A stretch of DNA of 64,000 nt from Pseudomonas frederiksbergensis (GTDB lineage Bacteria > Pseudomonadota > Gammaproteobacteria > Pseudomonadales > Pseudomonadaceae): NCBI RefSeq assembly GCF_003732705.1, contig NZ_MOBR01000040.1, positions 186,001 through 250,000 on the forward strand, given 5' to 3'. Shown piece after piece: positions 8,102 to 16,329 of the stretch. The notes below the pieces were generated by a model. That model did not search any database and was not told the origin of the DNA. It saw only the letters and a program-made list of their open reading frames with translations. How positions within the stretch are numbered: position 1 is the first letter of the stretch; the number at the start of each line of letters is the position of its first letter. The position numbers were made by a program, and so were the translations under genes.

Positions 8102-8722
8102 ATGCCGCATGCCGAAGCCTTGCCCCTCGCTGCCCCCAGCCTGACTGCCGTGCTGTTCGGCCTCAGTGGCTGCCTGGTGGATTTCGGCGCACGCACGCGC
8201 CAGCCCGATGCGCCCTGCGCCGAACACGCCGAAGTCACGCCCGGCGCCCTGGACAGCCTGCACAGCTTGCAGCGCCTGCAGATTCCATGCGCATGGCTCG
8301 ATGAACTCCCCCCTGCCCTCAGCCACGCCTTGGCTGCGGGCCTGCCGGCGTGGATCAAACCTTCGCAACATCCGGCAACAATCAATCCATGGCCGGCCCC
8401 GAACGCCTGCTGGCAAGCCTTGATGGCGTTGAACGTCGAACGTCTGGACGGCTGCGTACTGGTCAGCGGTGAGCCGCGATTGCTGCAAGCCGGGCTGAAT
8501 GCCGGGTTGTGGACCATTGGCCTCGCGTCCTGCGGCTCGTTGTGCGGGCTGGCGCCGAATGAATGGCAAGCCTTGAGCCAAAAGGAGCGCGAACACCTGC
8601 GCGGCAAAGCGACCGTGCAGCTGTTTGGCCTGGGGGTGCATTCGGTGATCGATCACCTCGGCGAGCTCGACACCTGCCTGGCGGACATCAGCCTGCGCCG
8701 GCTCAAGGGCGAAAAGCCCTGA
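8102..8722 (+). CDS. HAD-fold phosphonatase-like protein, probably without phosphatase activity
   Basis: A 206-residue protein resembling phosphonoacetaldehyde hydrolase (PA2803-like). HAD motif I should read DxD or DxA-G-T-x-x-D; here it is VLFGLSGCLVDFG, so the nucleophilic aspartate is Gly20 and the second position Ser22. The following GCLVDFG matches PhnX-type proteins, so the alignment is clear. The later motif LDGCVLVSGEPRLLQAGLNAG resembles the HAD substrate-loop/motif III-IV region. Loss of the nucleophile implies a binding or regulatory role, not catalysis. It starts 200 bp after mlaA, divergently, and precedes the DUF4404 gene; the function is not known to me with confidence. Confidence 0.7.
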   Translation: MPHAEALPLAAPSLTAVLFGLSGCLVDFGARTRQPDAPCAEHAEVTPGALDSLHSLQRLQIPCAWLDELPPALSHALAAGLPAWIKPSQHPATINPWPAPNACWQALMALNVERLDGCVLVSGEPRLLQAGLNAGLWTIGLASCGSLCGLAPNEWQALSQKEREHLRGKATVQLFGLGVHSVIDHLGELDTCLADISLRRLKGEKP

Positions 8723-8831
8723 CAGAGATCATGCAGGCTGCACGTGAGTGGATTAATCTAAAGGTCAGCCATAGACCTTTGGCGTGCTGCTGCGGTCTAT
8801 GCCAGTGCCTATCGATAAAAGGAAGAACGCC

Positions 8832-9095
8832 ATGCCTGCCCGCGAACTGCAAGAACAGCTCAATACCCTGCGCGAGCAATTGGAACAGAATCCGCCGCTC
8901 AACGAAGACGAGCGCAAAAATCTGCACGACCTGATGGCGCAGATTGAAGCGGAGATCAAATTGGAAAGCACTACGCAGGACGCCAACCTCGCCGACGGTG
9001 TAAACCTGGCCGTCGAACGCTTCGAAGTCGACCACCCCACCATTGCAGCCACCTTGCGCAACATCGTGCAAACACTGGGCAATATCGGGATCTGA
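8832..9095 (+). CDS. DUF4404 family small protein
   Basis: An 87-residue, highly charged, mostly helical protein without signal or membrane segment. MPARELQEQLNTLREQLEQN suggests an N-terminal coiled coil. The ATG at 8832 has GGAAG ten bases upstream; the in-frame ATG at 8799 is less likely. Corresponds to PA2805 in gene order between the HAD-like gene and queF. No biochemical role is known to me. A hairpin terminator follows. Confidence 0.8.
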   Translation: MPARELQEQLNTLREQLEQNPPLNEDERKNLHDLMAQIEAEIKLESTTQDANLADGVNLAVERFEVDHPTIAATLRNIVQTLGNIGI

Positions 9096-9108
9096 ACCCA
9101 CCAGATGC

Positions 9109-9143
9109 GAAAAAGCCCTGCTATCACTAGCGGGGCTTTTTCA
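9109..9143 (+). terminator. Terminator after DUF4404 gene
   Basis: AAAAAGCCCTGC / GCGGGGCTTTTT hairpin with a T run, 14 bp after the stop codon. Confidence 0.85.
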
Positions 9144-9169
9144 TATCTGCGACTTGAAATGCAGTCCCC

Positions 9170-9260
9170 TTGTGGGAGCGAGCCTGCTCGCGAAAGCGGA
9201 GCGCCAGTCACCATTGAGGTTGAATGTGACGGCCTCTTCGCGAGCTGGCTCGCTCCTACA
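9170..9260. repeat. REPIN
   Basis: Inverted REP pair: TGTGGGAGCGAGCCTGCTCG at the left and CGAGCTGGCTCGCTCCTACA at the right, separated by about 45 bp. Lies between convergent DUF4404 gene and queF. Confidence 0.88.
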
Positions 9261-9268
9261 TTAGATCT

Positions 9269-10099
9269 TCACTGACGGGCCAGGCGGTGGTTCGGCAGTT
9301 GCACTTCTTCAGTACTGCGATACGGATTGATATCCAGCCCACCCCGGCGCACATACCGCGCATACACCGTCAATTTCTCCGGCTTCAACAACCGCTGCAG
9401 GTCGAGAAAGATCCGCTCCACGCACTGCTCATGGAAGTCCGAGTGCTGGCGGAAGCTGACGATGTATTCCAGAAAACTCGCGTGATCCAGCGCTGCGCCA
9501 CGGTATTCCACCGCTACGCTGCCCCAGTCCGGCTGACTGGTGACCGGGCAATTGGATTTGAGCAAATGGCTGTGCACGCTCTCTTCAACAATCCGCGAAT
9601 CATCACAACGCAGCAGTTCCGGGCGCGGGTGCTCGTAGTTGCTGACGCTGATGTCCAGGTCATCAATGCACACGCCGGGCAAGGCCACGATGCCTTCCGC
9701 CTCGACATCCTTCAAGCTGCGAATTCGCACACCAACCGGTTTCCCGGCCGCCGCCGACAGGTCTTTCACCAGCGTGGCTTCGAGGCTCGCGGTGTCGGCG
9801 AACGGCGTCTGGTTCAGGGAATTGAGGTACAGCTTGAAGGACTTGGATTCGATGATGTTCGGCGAATCCGCCGGGATGCTGAATTCACCGATCGCCACCA
9901 CGGGCTTGCCCGACGGCAGCAGCCACGACAGCTCGAAGCAGTTCCAGAAGTCCACGCCTTTATACGGCAGGGTGTCCGCCGTCAGGCCCAGCTCGGCCCA
10001 TTTCGCGGTGCGCGGGATCGGGAACAGCAAGGACGGCGTGTAGGTGGCGATGTATTCGCTGGATTTGCCCAGCGGCGAATGTTCGGCTGCGGGATGCAT
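9269..10099 (-). CDS. queF: NADPH-dependent 7-cyano-7-deazaguanine reductase
   Basis: Reduces preQ0 to preQ1 in queuosine tRNA modification. The 276-residue length with two tunnelling-fold halves marks the long (E. coli type) QueF. Visible landmarks are the NADPH/QueF motif ESKSFKLYLNS, and the catalytic cysteine in SNCPVTSQPDWG that forms the thioimide with preQ0. C-terminal ERIFLDLQ and RRGGLDINPYRS are typical. Monocistronic, closely followed by a REPIN; upstream lies the cupredoxin gene on the same strand. Confidence 0.96.
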   Translation of the reverse strand: MHPAAEHSPLGKSSEYIATYTPSLLFPIPRTAKWAELGLTADTLPYKGVDFWNCFELSWLLPSGKPVVAIGEFSIPADSPNIIESKSFKLYLNSLNQTPFADTASLEATLVKDLSAAAGKPVGVRIRSLKDVEAEGIVALPGVCIDDLDISVSNYEHPRPELLRCDDSRIVEESVHSHLLKSNCPVTSQPDWGSVAVEYRGAALDHASFLEYIVSFRQHSDFHEQCVERIFLDLQRLLKPEKLTVYARYVRRGGLDINPYRSTEEVQLPNHRLARQ

Positions 10100-10160
10100 G
10101 GCGGAAACCTGACTGAAGAATCAGCGGATTCTATCAGCCTTTGCGCCCGCCTTTGAGTGC

Positions 10161-10682
10161 TTACTGACTGACTGTCAGTTTGCCGACCATGCCTGCCTGA
10201 TAGTGGCCAGGAATATTGCAAGCAAATTCCAGGCTGGTGGCCTTGGTGAAGGTCCAGGTCAGCTCCGCGGTTTTGCCCGGTGGCACCAGCACGCTATTGG
10301 GGTCGTCATGTTTCATTCCATGCTCCATGCCAGCCATCGCACCGTGGTCCATTTCCTTCATGGCTGTAGGCGTCAGCATTCCGCTTTGCTGCATTTTCAA
10401 CATTTCCTGCTGGTGCGCGGCATGCATCGCCGCGTCGCCGAGGTTGAATTCGTGCAGCAACTGGCCTTTATTCACCAGCACAAAGCGAATCGTCTCACCG
10501 GCCTTGATATCAATGGCCTTCGGATCAAACGACATATCGCCCATCACCACTTCAACACTGCGACTGGCCTTGGCCGCCGGGGCTGGCTGACCGAAGTCGT
10601 AAGTCTGCGCGGGCGAAGCCTCCAGCCCAAAGCTCAGAGCCAGCAAACACGCCGCCAGCACCAGTCGATTGCGCAAAAACAT
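10161..10682 (-). CDS. Periplasmic cupredoxin (plastocyanin-like copper protein)
   Basis: A 173-residue secreted protein: signal peptide ending FGLEASPA, then a cupredoxin fold. The type-1 copper ligands are visible as His in LHEFNLG, and Cys, His and Met in CNIPGHYQAGM. A loop of about residues 90-125 is rich in Met and His (MKEMDHGAMAGMEHGMKHDD), likely an additional copper-sequestering site. It is divergent from copRS with a cop-box-like sequence between, so it is presumably a copper-inducible periplasmic copper binder (PA2807 orthologue). The exact function, carrier or storage, is unproven. Confidence 0.88.
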   Translation of the reverse strand: MFLRNRLVLAACLLALSFGLEASPAQTYDFGQPAPAAKASRSVEVVMGDMSFDPKAIDIKAGETIRFVLVNKGQLLHEFNLGDAAMHAAHQQEMLKMQQSGMLTPTAMKEMDHGAMAGMEHGMKHDDPNSVLVPPGKTAELTWTFTKATSLEFACNIPGHYQAGMVGKLTVSQ

Positions 10683-10745
10683 AGTCGTACTCCAACAAGA
10701 TAAGGTTCAGCCTGTGGAAAACTCTAAACTGACACGCCTGCCCAC

Positions 10746-10778
10746 AACCTGACAGCCAGATTACAACTTTGTCAGGTT
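10746..10778. promoter_or_regulatory. Candidate CopR box and inverted repeat between cupredoxin gene and copR
   Basis: On the minus strand, 10775-10760 reads CTGACA-AAGTT-GTAAT, which fits the CTGACA-N5-GTAAT box I recall for P. aeruginosa CopR. The box is part of a larger 9-bp inverted repeat, AACCTGACA (10746-10754) and TGTCAGGTT (10770-10778). Its location in the divergent promoter region fits copper control of both transcripts. Confidence 0.7.
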
Positions 10779-10837
10779 GGCCTGTATCGGCAGCCCCCAC
10801 GGTATAAAGCGTTCGTTCCATTTGCCCAGAGTCACTC

Positions 10838-11518
10838 ATGAAACTGCTGATCGTCGAAGACCAAGCGAAAACCGGCCACTACTTGCGCCAGGGCCTGACC
10901 GAGGCGGGTTTCAATACCGAACTGGTGGCCGACGGCAGCACCGGTCAGCAATTGGCGCTGACCGGCGAATACGCCTTGCTGATCCTCGACGTGATGCTCC
11001 CCGGCCGCGATGGCTGGCAGATTCTGCAAGCGGTGCGCAGCGCCGGGCTCGACACGCCGGTACTGTTTCTTACGGCGCGAGACGCCGTGGAGGACAGGGT
11101 TCACGGCCTGGAACTGGGCGCCGACGACTACCTCGTCAAGCCGTTCGCGTTTTCCGAACTGCTGGCCCGGGTCCGCAGCCTGTTGCGGCGTGGCAGCGCT
11201 ACACCCCAGGAAACGTCCCTGCAATTGGCCGACTTACGCCTGGACCTGATTCGCCGCCGGGTCGAACGCGACGGTCAGCGCATCGACCTGACCGCCAAGG
11301 AATTCGCCCTGCTGGAAATGCTCCTGCGCCGCCAGGGCGAAGTGCTGCCCAAGTCGCTGATCGCCTCCCAGGTGTGGGACATGAATTTCGACAGCGACAC
11401 CAATGTCATCGAAGTGGCGATCCGGCGTTTGCGCCTGAAGATCGACGACGACTTCCCCAACAAACTGATCCACACCGTGCGCGGCATGGGTTACGTCCTC
11501 GAAGAGCGCGACGCCTGA
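10838..11518 (+). CDS. copR: Copper-responsive response regulator CopR (OmpR family)
   Basis: A 226-residue OmpR/PhoB-type regulator. The receiver has E7-D8, phospho-acceptor D51 in LLILDVMLPG and the conserved Lys in DYLVKPFAF. The winged-helix DNA-binding domain (about 125-220) contains LTAKEFALLEML and ends VRGMGYVLE. ATG stop overlap (TGATG) couples it to copS. Adjacent cupredoxin gene and the cop-box-like site identify the copper branch of the CopR/CusR family. ptrA, which in PAO1 lies between the cupredoxin gene and copR, is absent here. Confidence 0.92.
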   Translation: MKLLIVEDQAKTGHYLRQGLTEAGFNTELVADGSTGQQLALTGEYALLILDVMLPGRDGWQILQAVRSAGLDTPVLFLTARDAVEDRVHGLELGADDYLVKPFAFSELLARVRSLLRRGSATPQETSLQLADLRLDLIRRRVERDGQRIDLTAKEFALLEMLLRRQGEVLPKSLIASQVWDMNFDSDTNVIEVAIRRLRLKIDDDFPNKLIHTVRGMGYVLEERDA

Positions 11519-12864
11519 TGCGCCGTCTGTCCTTGAGCAATCGCCTGGCCCTGCTGTTTGCCGCCTGCACCGCAGTGGTGTCGTTGTTTGCCGGGGTGTT
11601 GTTCAGTCGCGCCAGCGAAGCGCATTTTATTGAGCTCGACCAGCAATTGCTGGACGGCAAGTTGATTGGTTTGCGCCGGGCATTGCAGGACATTCAGTCC
11701 AGTGAAAGCGAAGTCAAACTGCAGGATGAGCTGAGTCGCCAGGCCGATCTGTCGCTACGGATTAGCGGAAGCGATGGCCAACACTGGTACGACAGCTCCG
11801 CGCGCCTGCCCAAGCAACTCCCGCAGAAACCCGGCTTGTCGACCGTGACCGACAACGGCACCGACTATCGCGTCCTCAACGCTCCGCTGTTCCTCGACAA
11901 ACCCGACTCGCCGCAACTGACGCTGTTGCTCGACATCACCCATCACCAACACTTCCTGCAACGCATGCAGCACCTGATCTGGCTGACCGTTGGTCTCTCA
12001 GCGCTGGCCACCGCATTGCTCGGCGCCTGGGCGGCACGTAGCGGGTTGCGCCCCTTGCGGCGCATGAGCGCGGTGGCCAGCGGGGTTTCCGCGCAATCGC
12101 TCAATGCGCGACTACCGGCAGAGAACATGCCACCGGAACTTGCGGAAATGGCCCACAACTTCAACGCCATGCTCGGACGTCTCGACGACTCTTTTCAACG
12201 GCTCTCAGCGTTCTCCGCCGACATCGCCCATGAACTGCGCACGCCCCTGTCGAACCTGCTGACCCACACCCAAGTCACCCTCACCCGCCCGCGCCCTATC
12301 GAGGATTACCGCGAAGCGCTGCACAGCAACCTCGAAGAACTGCAATGGATGGCGCAACTGGTCAATGACATGTTGTACCTGGCCAAGGCTGATCACGGAT
12401 TATTAATGCCCAAGCGCGAACCGCTGGAACTGGCAGAGGAAGTGGATCTGTTGCTGGAGTTTTTTGCGCCGCTGGCCGAGGACGCTCAAGTGAAATTGAG
12501 CCGTGACGGTACAGCACGGATGGAGGGGGATCGCAGCATGTTGCGTCGGGCGCTTTCCAATCTGCTGGATAACGCGTTGCGGTTTACCCCGGCCGGCGGA
12601 GAAGTTCGGGTGCGGATTGTTGATCAACCCAAAGGCCTGAGTTTGACGGTTGAGAACAGTGGAGACGGGATTGTTGAGGCGTTGCTGCCACGGTTGTTCG
12701 ACCGATTCTATCGGGCCGATCCGGCGCGTCAGGAAGGCAGTAGTGAGCATGCGGGGTTAGGATTGGCGATTACCCAGTCGATCATTCGTGCCCATGGGGG
12801 GCTGATTCGTTGCGAATCGGAGAATGGTTGGACGCGGTTTGTGATCGAGTTGCCCCGAACCTGA
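11518..12864 (+). CDS. copS: Heavy-metal sensor histidine kinase CopS
   Basis: A 448-residue inner-membrane kinase: TM1 at about residues 10-30, a periplasmic sensor of about 130 residues, TM2 near 160-180, HAMP (PLRRMSAVASGVS), the phospho-acceptor H box ADIAHELRTPLSNL, N box LLDNALRFTP, and an ATP-lid with GLGLAITQSI. The start codon shares its A with the copR stop. It belongs to the CusS/CopS family that controls CopR phosphorylation in response to periplasmic copper. A ~110-bp palindromic repeat begins right at the end of the gene. Confidence 0.92.
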   Translation: MRRLSLSNRLALLFAACTAVVSLFAGVLFSRASEAHFIELDQQLLDGKLIGLRRALQDIQSSESEVKLQDELSRQADLSLRISGSDGQHWYDSSARLPKQLPQKPGLSTVTDNGTDYRVLNAPLFLDKPDSPQLTLLLDITHHQHFLQRMQHLIWLTVGLSALATALLGAWAARSGLRPLRRMSAVASGVSAQSLNARLPAENMPPELAEMAHNFNAMLGRLDDSFQRLSAFSADIAHELRTPLSNLLTHTQVTLTRPRPIEDYREALHSNLEELQWMAQLVNDMLYLAKADHGLLMPKREPLELAEEVDLLLEFFAPLAEDAQVKLSRDGTARMEGDRSMLRRALSNLLDNALRFTPAGGEVRVRIVDQPKGLSLTVENSGDGIVEALLPRLFDRFYRADPARQEGSSEHAGLGLAITQSIIRAHGGLIRCESENGWTRFVIELPRT

Positions 12865-12973
12865 TCATTCCCACGCTCTGCGTGGGAATGCAGCCCGTGA
12901 CGCTCCGCGTCACATCTAAAGCCGAACGCGGAGCGTCCGCAGAGGCATTCCCACGCAGAGCGTGGGAACGATC
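12863..12973. repeat. ~110-bp palindromic repeat, copy 1
   Basis: Outer arms GATC(G)TTCCCACGCTCTGC and GCAGAGCGTGGGAACGATC, each itself a small hairpin (CCCACGCTCTGCGTGGG), with an inner arm pair around GACGCTCCGCGTC. Two further copies occur at 21962-22066 and 58330-58440. It lies between copS and the convergent lolE. Confidence 0.9.
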
Positions 12974-12982
12974 GTGGTTGGC

Positions 12983-14227
12983 TTACGAATACCGCAATGC
13001 GTGAGCCGGCTCGATCTTCGCCGCGCGCCAAGCCGGGTACACCGTCGCCAAAAAGCTCAGGATGAAACCCGCCGAGCAGATCAACAACACATCTCCGCCC
13101 TGCAATTCCGACGGCAAGTTACTGACGAAGTACACATCCGAACTGAAGATGTGCTGCCCGCTAACGCGCTCCAGCCAACCCACCAATTCACTGACGTTCA
13201 ACGCCGCAATCACGCCCAGCACGCCACCGATCAACGTGCCGACAATGCCGATCACCGTGCCCTGGACCATGAAGATCGCCATGATCTGGCGTGGCGTGGC
13301 GCCGATAGTGCGCAGGATCGCGATGTCCGCGCCCTTATCGTTCACCACCATGATCAACGTCGCGATGATGTTGAACGCCGCCACCGCGACGATCATCAGC
13401 AACAGCAGGCCGATCATGGTTTTTTCCATTTTCATCGCGCTGAACAGGCTGCCCTGGGTGTGGGTCCAGTCGTCAGCCTTGTAGGCGGTGCCGAGGCCAT
13501 TGGCGATGTCGTTCGACACCTTCGGCGCCGCGTACAGATCCTTCACCGCCAAGCGTACGCTCTGCACCTGGTTCGGCTGCCAATGCTGCATCTGCGCCGC
13601 GTCGGCGATGTGGATCAGCGCCATCGAACCGTCCAGTTCGGCGCCGACCTTGAACACACCGACCACGTTCAGTCGCTGCATGCGCGGGGTGATGCCGCCC
13701 GGTGCGCTGCTGACTTCCGGCACGATCAGGGTGATCTTGTCGCCGACGTTCAAGCGGAAGCGCCGCGCGGTGATTTCACCGACCACCACGCCGAATTCGC
13801 CGGGTTTCAAGTCATCGAGACGACCTTGCACGATGTGCTGGGCAACGATGGACACCTTGCCTTCCTGCGCCGGGTCGATGCCGCTGACCTGGATCGGCTG
13901 CATCGAGCCCTTATAGGAGAGCATGCCTTCCATTTCGGTGAACGGCACGGCGGCAGTCACTTCAGGATTTTTCATCGCCGCAGCGGCCACGGGCTGCCAA
14001 TCGTCAATCGGGTTCACGCCGACGATGGTCGCGTGGGGCACCATGCCGAGGATGCGCGAGCTCATTTCGCGCTGGAAACCGTTCATCACCGAGAGCACCA
14101 CGATCATCGCCAGCACGCCCAGGGCGAGGCCGATCATCGAGGTCATCGAGATGAAGGAAACAAAGCGATTGCGGCGCTTGGCGCGGGTATAGCGCATGCC
14201 GATAAAGATCGATAACGGTCTGAACAT
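12983..14227 (-). CDS. lolE: Lipoprotein-releasing ABC permease (second LolC/E-type subunit)
   Basis: A 414-residue permease of the LolCDE complex that extracts mature lipoproteins from the inner membrane for LolA. It starts MFRPLSIFIGMRYTRAKRRN, nearly identical to the start of LolC upstream, which fixes the ATG at 14227 over the GTG at 14239. One N-terminal TM, a large periplasmic domain (about 50-265), and three C-terminal TMs with the FtsX/MacB-type ending YPAWRAAKIEPAHALRYS. Last gene of lolC-lolD-lolE; a hairpin lies between lolD and this gene, so its expression may be partly separate. LolC/LolE naming of the two paralogues is by position. Confidence 0.93.
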   Translation of the reverse strand: MFRPLSIFIGMRYTRAKRRNRFVSFISMTSMIGLALGVLAMIVVLSVMNGFQREMSSRILGMVPHATIVGVNPIDDWQPVAAAAMKNPEVTAAVPFTEMEGMLSYKGSMQPIQVSGIDPAQEGKVSIVAQHIVQGRLDDLKPGEFGVVVGEITARRFRLNVGDKITLIVPEVSSAPGGITPRMQRLNVVGVFKVGAELDGSMALIHIADAAQMQHWQPNQVQSVRLAVKDLYAAPKVSNDIANGLGTAYKADDWTHTQGSLFSAMKMEKTMIGLLLLMIVAVAAFNIIATLIMVVNDKGADIAILRTIGATPRQIMAIFMVQGTVIGIVGTLIGGVLGVIAALNVSELVGWLERVSGQHIFSSDVYFVSNLPSELQGGDVLLICSAGFILSFLATVYPAWRAAKIEPAHALRYS

Positions 14228-14248
14228 TCGCTGGGGCACCGTATAAAA

Positions 14249-14285
14249 ATAAAAGACCCGACGGACTTTTCAGTCACGCCGGGTT
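14249..14285 (-). terminator. Hairpin with T run between lolD and lolE (attenuator-like)
   Basis: On the minus strand an ACCCGGCG...CGTCGGGT stem is followed by TTTTATTTTT. It sits inside what is otherwise one operon, between lolD and lolE, so it could reduce lolE expression relative to lolCD. Confidence 0.6.
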
Positions 14286-14293
14286 TCGGTCAA

Positions 14294-14992
14294 TCAGATG
14301 GGCGTCAGGCAACCTTCCTGCAAATGCAGGACGCGATCCATCTGGCGGGCCAGGTTCATGTCGTGGGTCACCACCAGGAACGCCGTGCGCATCGAGGTGC
14401 TGAGTTCCAGCATCAAATCCTGAATGCCCTGGGCGGTGTGGGAGTCGAGGTTGCCGGTCGGCTCATCGAGCATCACCAGCCCCGGGTTGTTCACCAGGGC
14501 GCGGGCGATGGCCACACGTTGACGTTCACCACCGGACAGTTCCGACGGTTTGTGCTGCAAGCGATGCCCCAGCCCTACCCGCTCCAGCAACGCGGTGGCA
14601 CGCTGACGCGCTTCCGGGATCGCGGTCTTGCCGATCAGCAGCGGCATGCAGACGTTTTCCAGGGCGGTGAATTCCGGCAGCAAGTGGTGGAACTGGTACA
14701 CAAACCCGAGGGAACGGTTACGCAGCAGGCCACGATTCTTCTCGCTCAGGGCCGAAAGCTCTTCGCCATCGAGCCAGACGCTGCCCTTGGTCGGCGTATC
14801 GAGGCCGCCCAGCAGGTTGAGCAACGTACTTTTGCCCGAACCCGAGGTGCCGACAATCGCCACACGCTCACCCGGATGCAGCTCCAGTTGCAGACCGGCC
14901 AACACTTCTACCGACTCCGGACCTTCCTCGTAGGATTTGCCCAGGTTGCGGCAGCTCAAGATTGCTTTTTCACTCATGCCCGACTCACTCAT
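14294..14992 (-). CDS. lolD: Lipoprotein-releasing system ATPase LolD
   Basis: ABC ATPase powering lipoprotein release by LolCDE. A 232-residue protein with Walker A GTSGSGKSTLLNLLGG, the signature LSGGERQRVAIARAL and Walker B LVMLDEPTGNLD. The ATG at 14992 overlaps the end of lolC by 8 bp and has GGAGG nine bases before it; an ATG at 14977 (MSEKAILSC) gives a 227-residue product and is the usual annotated start in relatives, so either is possible. Sits between the two permease genes. Confidence 0.95.
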   Translation of the reverse strand: MSESGMSEKAILSCRNLGKSYEEGPESVEVLAGLQLELHPGERVAIVGTSGSGKSTLLNLLGGLDTPTKGSVWLDGEELSALSEKNRGLLRNRSLGFVYQFHHLLPEFTALENVCMPLLIGKTAIPEARQRATALLERVGLGHRLQHKPSELSGGERQRVAIARALVNNPGLVMLDEPTGNLDSHTAQGIQDLMLELSTSMRTAFLVVTHDMNLARQMDRVLHLQEGCLTPI

Positions 14993-16235
14993 AACGTAGC
15001 GCCTCCGCAGGCTGGGTGCGCGCGGCACGCCAGGCTGGATACAGGGTGGCGAGGAAACTCAGTACCAACGCGGCGGCGCAGACCATCAACACATCCTGGC
15101 TCTGCACTTGCGACGGCAGGTAATCGATGAAATACACGTCGGCGTTGAGGAATTTATGCCCGATCAGCCCTTCGAGGACCGAGATCGCGGCGCTGACGTT
15201 CAGCGCGGCGAAGATCCCGACCACGGCGCCAATCAGCGTACCGACCACCCCGATGACCGTGCCCTGGACCATGAAGATCGCCATGATTGAACCCGGCGTC
15301 GCGCCAAGGGTACGCAGAATCGCGATATCGCCCTTCTTGTCGTTCACCACCATCACCAGCGTGGAGATGATGTTGAAAGCCGCGACGGCCACGATCAGCA
15401 GCAATAGCAGACCGATCATGGCTTTTTCCATGCGGATCGCCTGATACAGGTTGCCGTGGGTGCGGGTCCAGTCGCGGGCGTAGTAATGGTCTTCGCCGAG
15501 TTGCTGGGCGAGGGTCCATGCCACGCGTGGTGCCTGGAACAGGTCGTCGAACTTCAGGCGGATGCCCTGGACCTGATCCGGTTTCCAGCGGTGCAACTTC
15601 GCCAGATCCTGCAAGTTGGTCACGCCCAGGTAGCCGTCCAGCTCACCGGCGCCGACATGGAAAATGCCGACCACGGTAAAGCGCTTCATGCGCGGGAACA
15701 TCCCGGCCGGGGTCACGGTGACTTCCGGCGCGACGAACGTCAGCTTGTCGCCGATGGCCGCACCGAGCTTGGCCGCGGCCTTGTCGCCGATGACGATGCC
15801 GAAGCTGCCGGGGGTCAGGTCGTCGAGTTTGCCCTGCTGCATGAAGTTATCAATGATCGAGACATTACGCTCCAGCGCCGGGTCGATGGCATTGAGCAAC
15901 ACTTTGGAGACCTTGCCGTTGTTGGTCAGCAGCCCCTGCATCTGGGTGAACGGCGCAACGGCCGTCACCTGCGGGTTCTGCTTGACCTTGGCAGCCAGGC
16001 TTTGCCAGTCACTGATGGGTTCACCGGACTCGATGGTCGCGTGGGGCACCATGCCCAGCACGCGGGTGCGCATCTCATGATCGAAGCCGTTCATGACCGA
16101 CAACACGACGATCATCACGACCACGCCGAGGGCGAGCCCGATCATCGAAGTCAGGGAAATGAACGACACAAAATGATTGCGACGCTTTGCACGGGTATAA
16201 CGCGTGCCAATAAATACGAAGAGAGGTCTGAACAT
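14985..16235 (-). CDS. lolC: Lipoprotein-releasing ABC permease LolC
   Basis: A 416-residue paralogue of the lolE product, sharing MFRPL(F)xFIGTRYTRAKRR at the start, four membrane segments and the C-terminal YPAWRAARTQPAEALRYE. First gene of lolCDE on the minus strand and overlapping lolD by 8 bp. With LolD and LolE it forms the inner-membrane complex that loads lipoproteins on LolA. The divergent neighbour is a PilZ gene 94 bp away, as in PAO1 (PA2988/PA2989). Confidence 0.94.
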   Translation of the reverse strand: MFRPLFVFIGTRYTRAKRRNHFVSFISLTSMIGLALGVVVMIVVLSVMNGFDHEMRTRVLGMVPHATIESGEPISDWQSLAAKVKQNPQVTAVAPFTQMQGLLTNNGKVSKVLLNAIDPALERNVSIIDNFMQQGKLDDLTPGSFGIVIGDKAAAKLGAAIGDKLTFVAPEVTVTPAGMFPRMKRFTVVGIFHVGAGELDGYLGVTNLQDLAKLHRWKPDQVQGIRLKFDDLFQAPRVAWTLAQQLGEDHYYARDWTRTHGNLYQAIRMEKAMIGLLLLLIVAVAAFNIISTLVMVVNDKKGDIAILRTLGATPGSIMAIFMVQGTVIGVVGTLIGAVVGIFAALNVSAAISVLEGLIGHKFLNADVYFIDYLPSQVQSQDVLMVCAAALVLSFLATLYPAWRAARTQPAEALRYE

Positions 16236-16329
16236 GTCGGGGCTTGTTCGGAGGGAAAAGGAACGTCCTTGTGGCGGGGGTCGATAACCAGCTTTACACT
16301 CAGACCACCGCCGCTACCATGGGTTCGCC

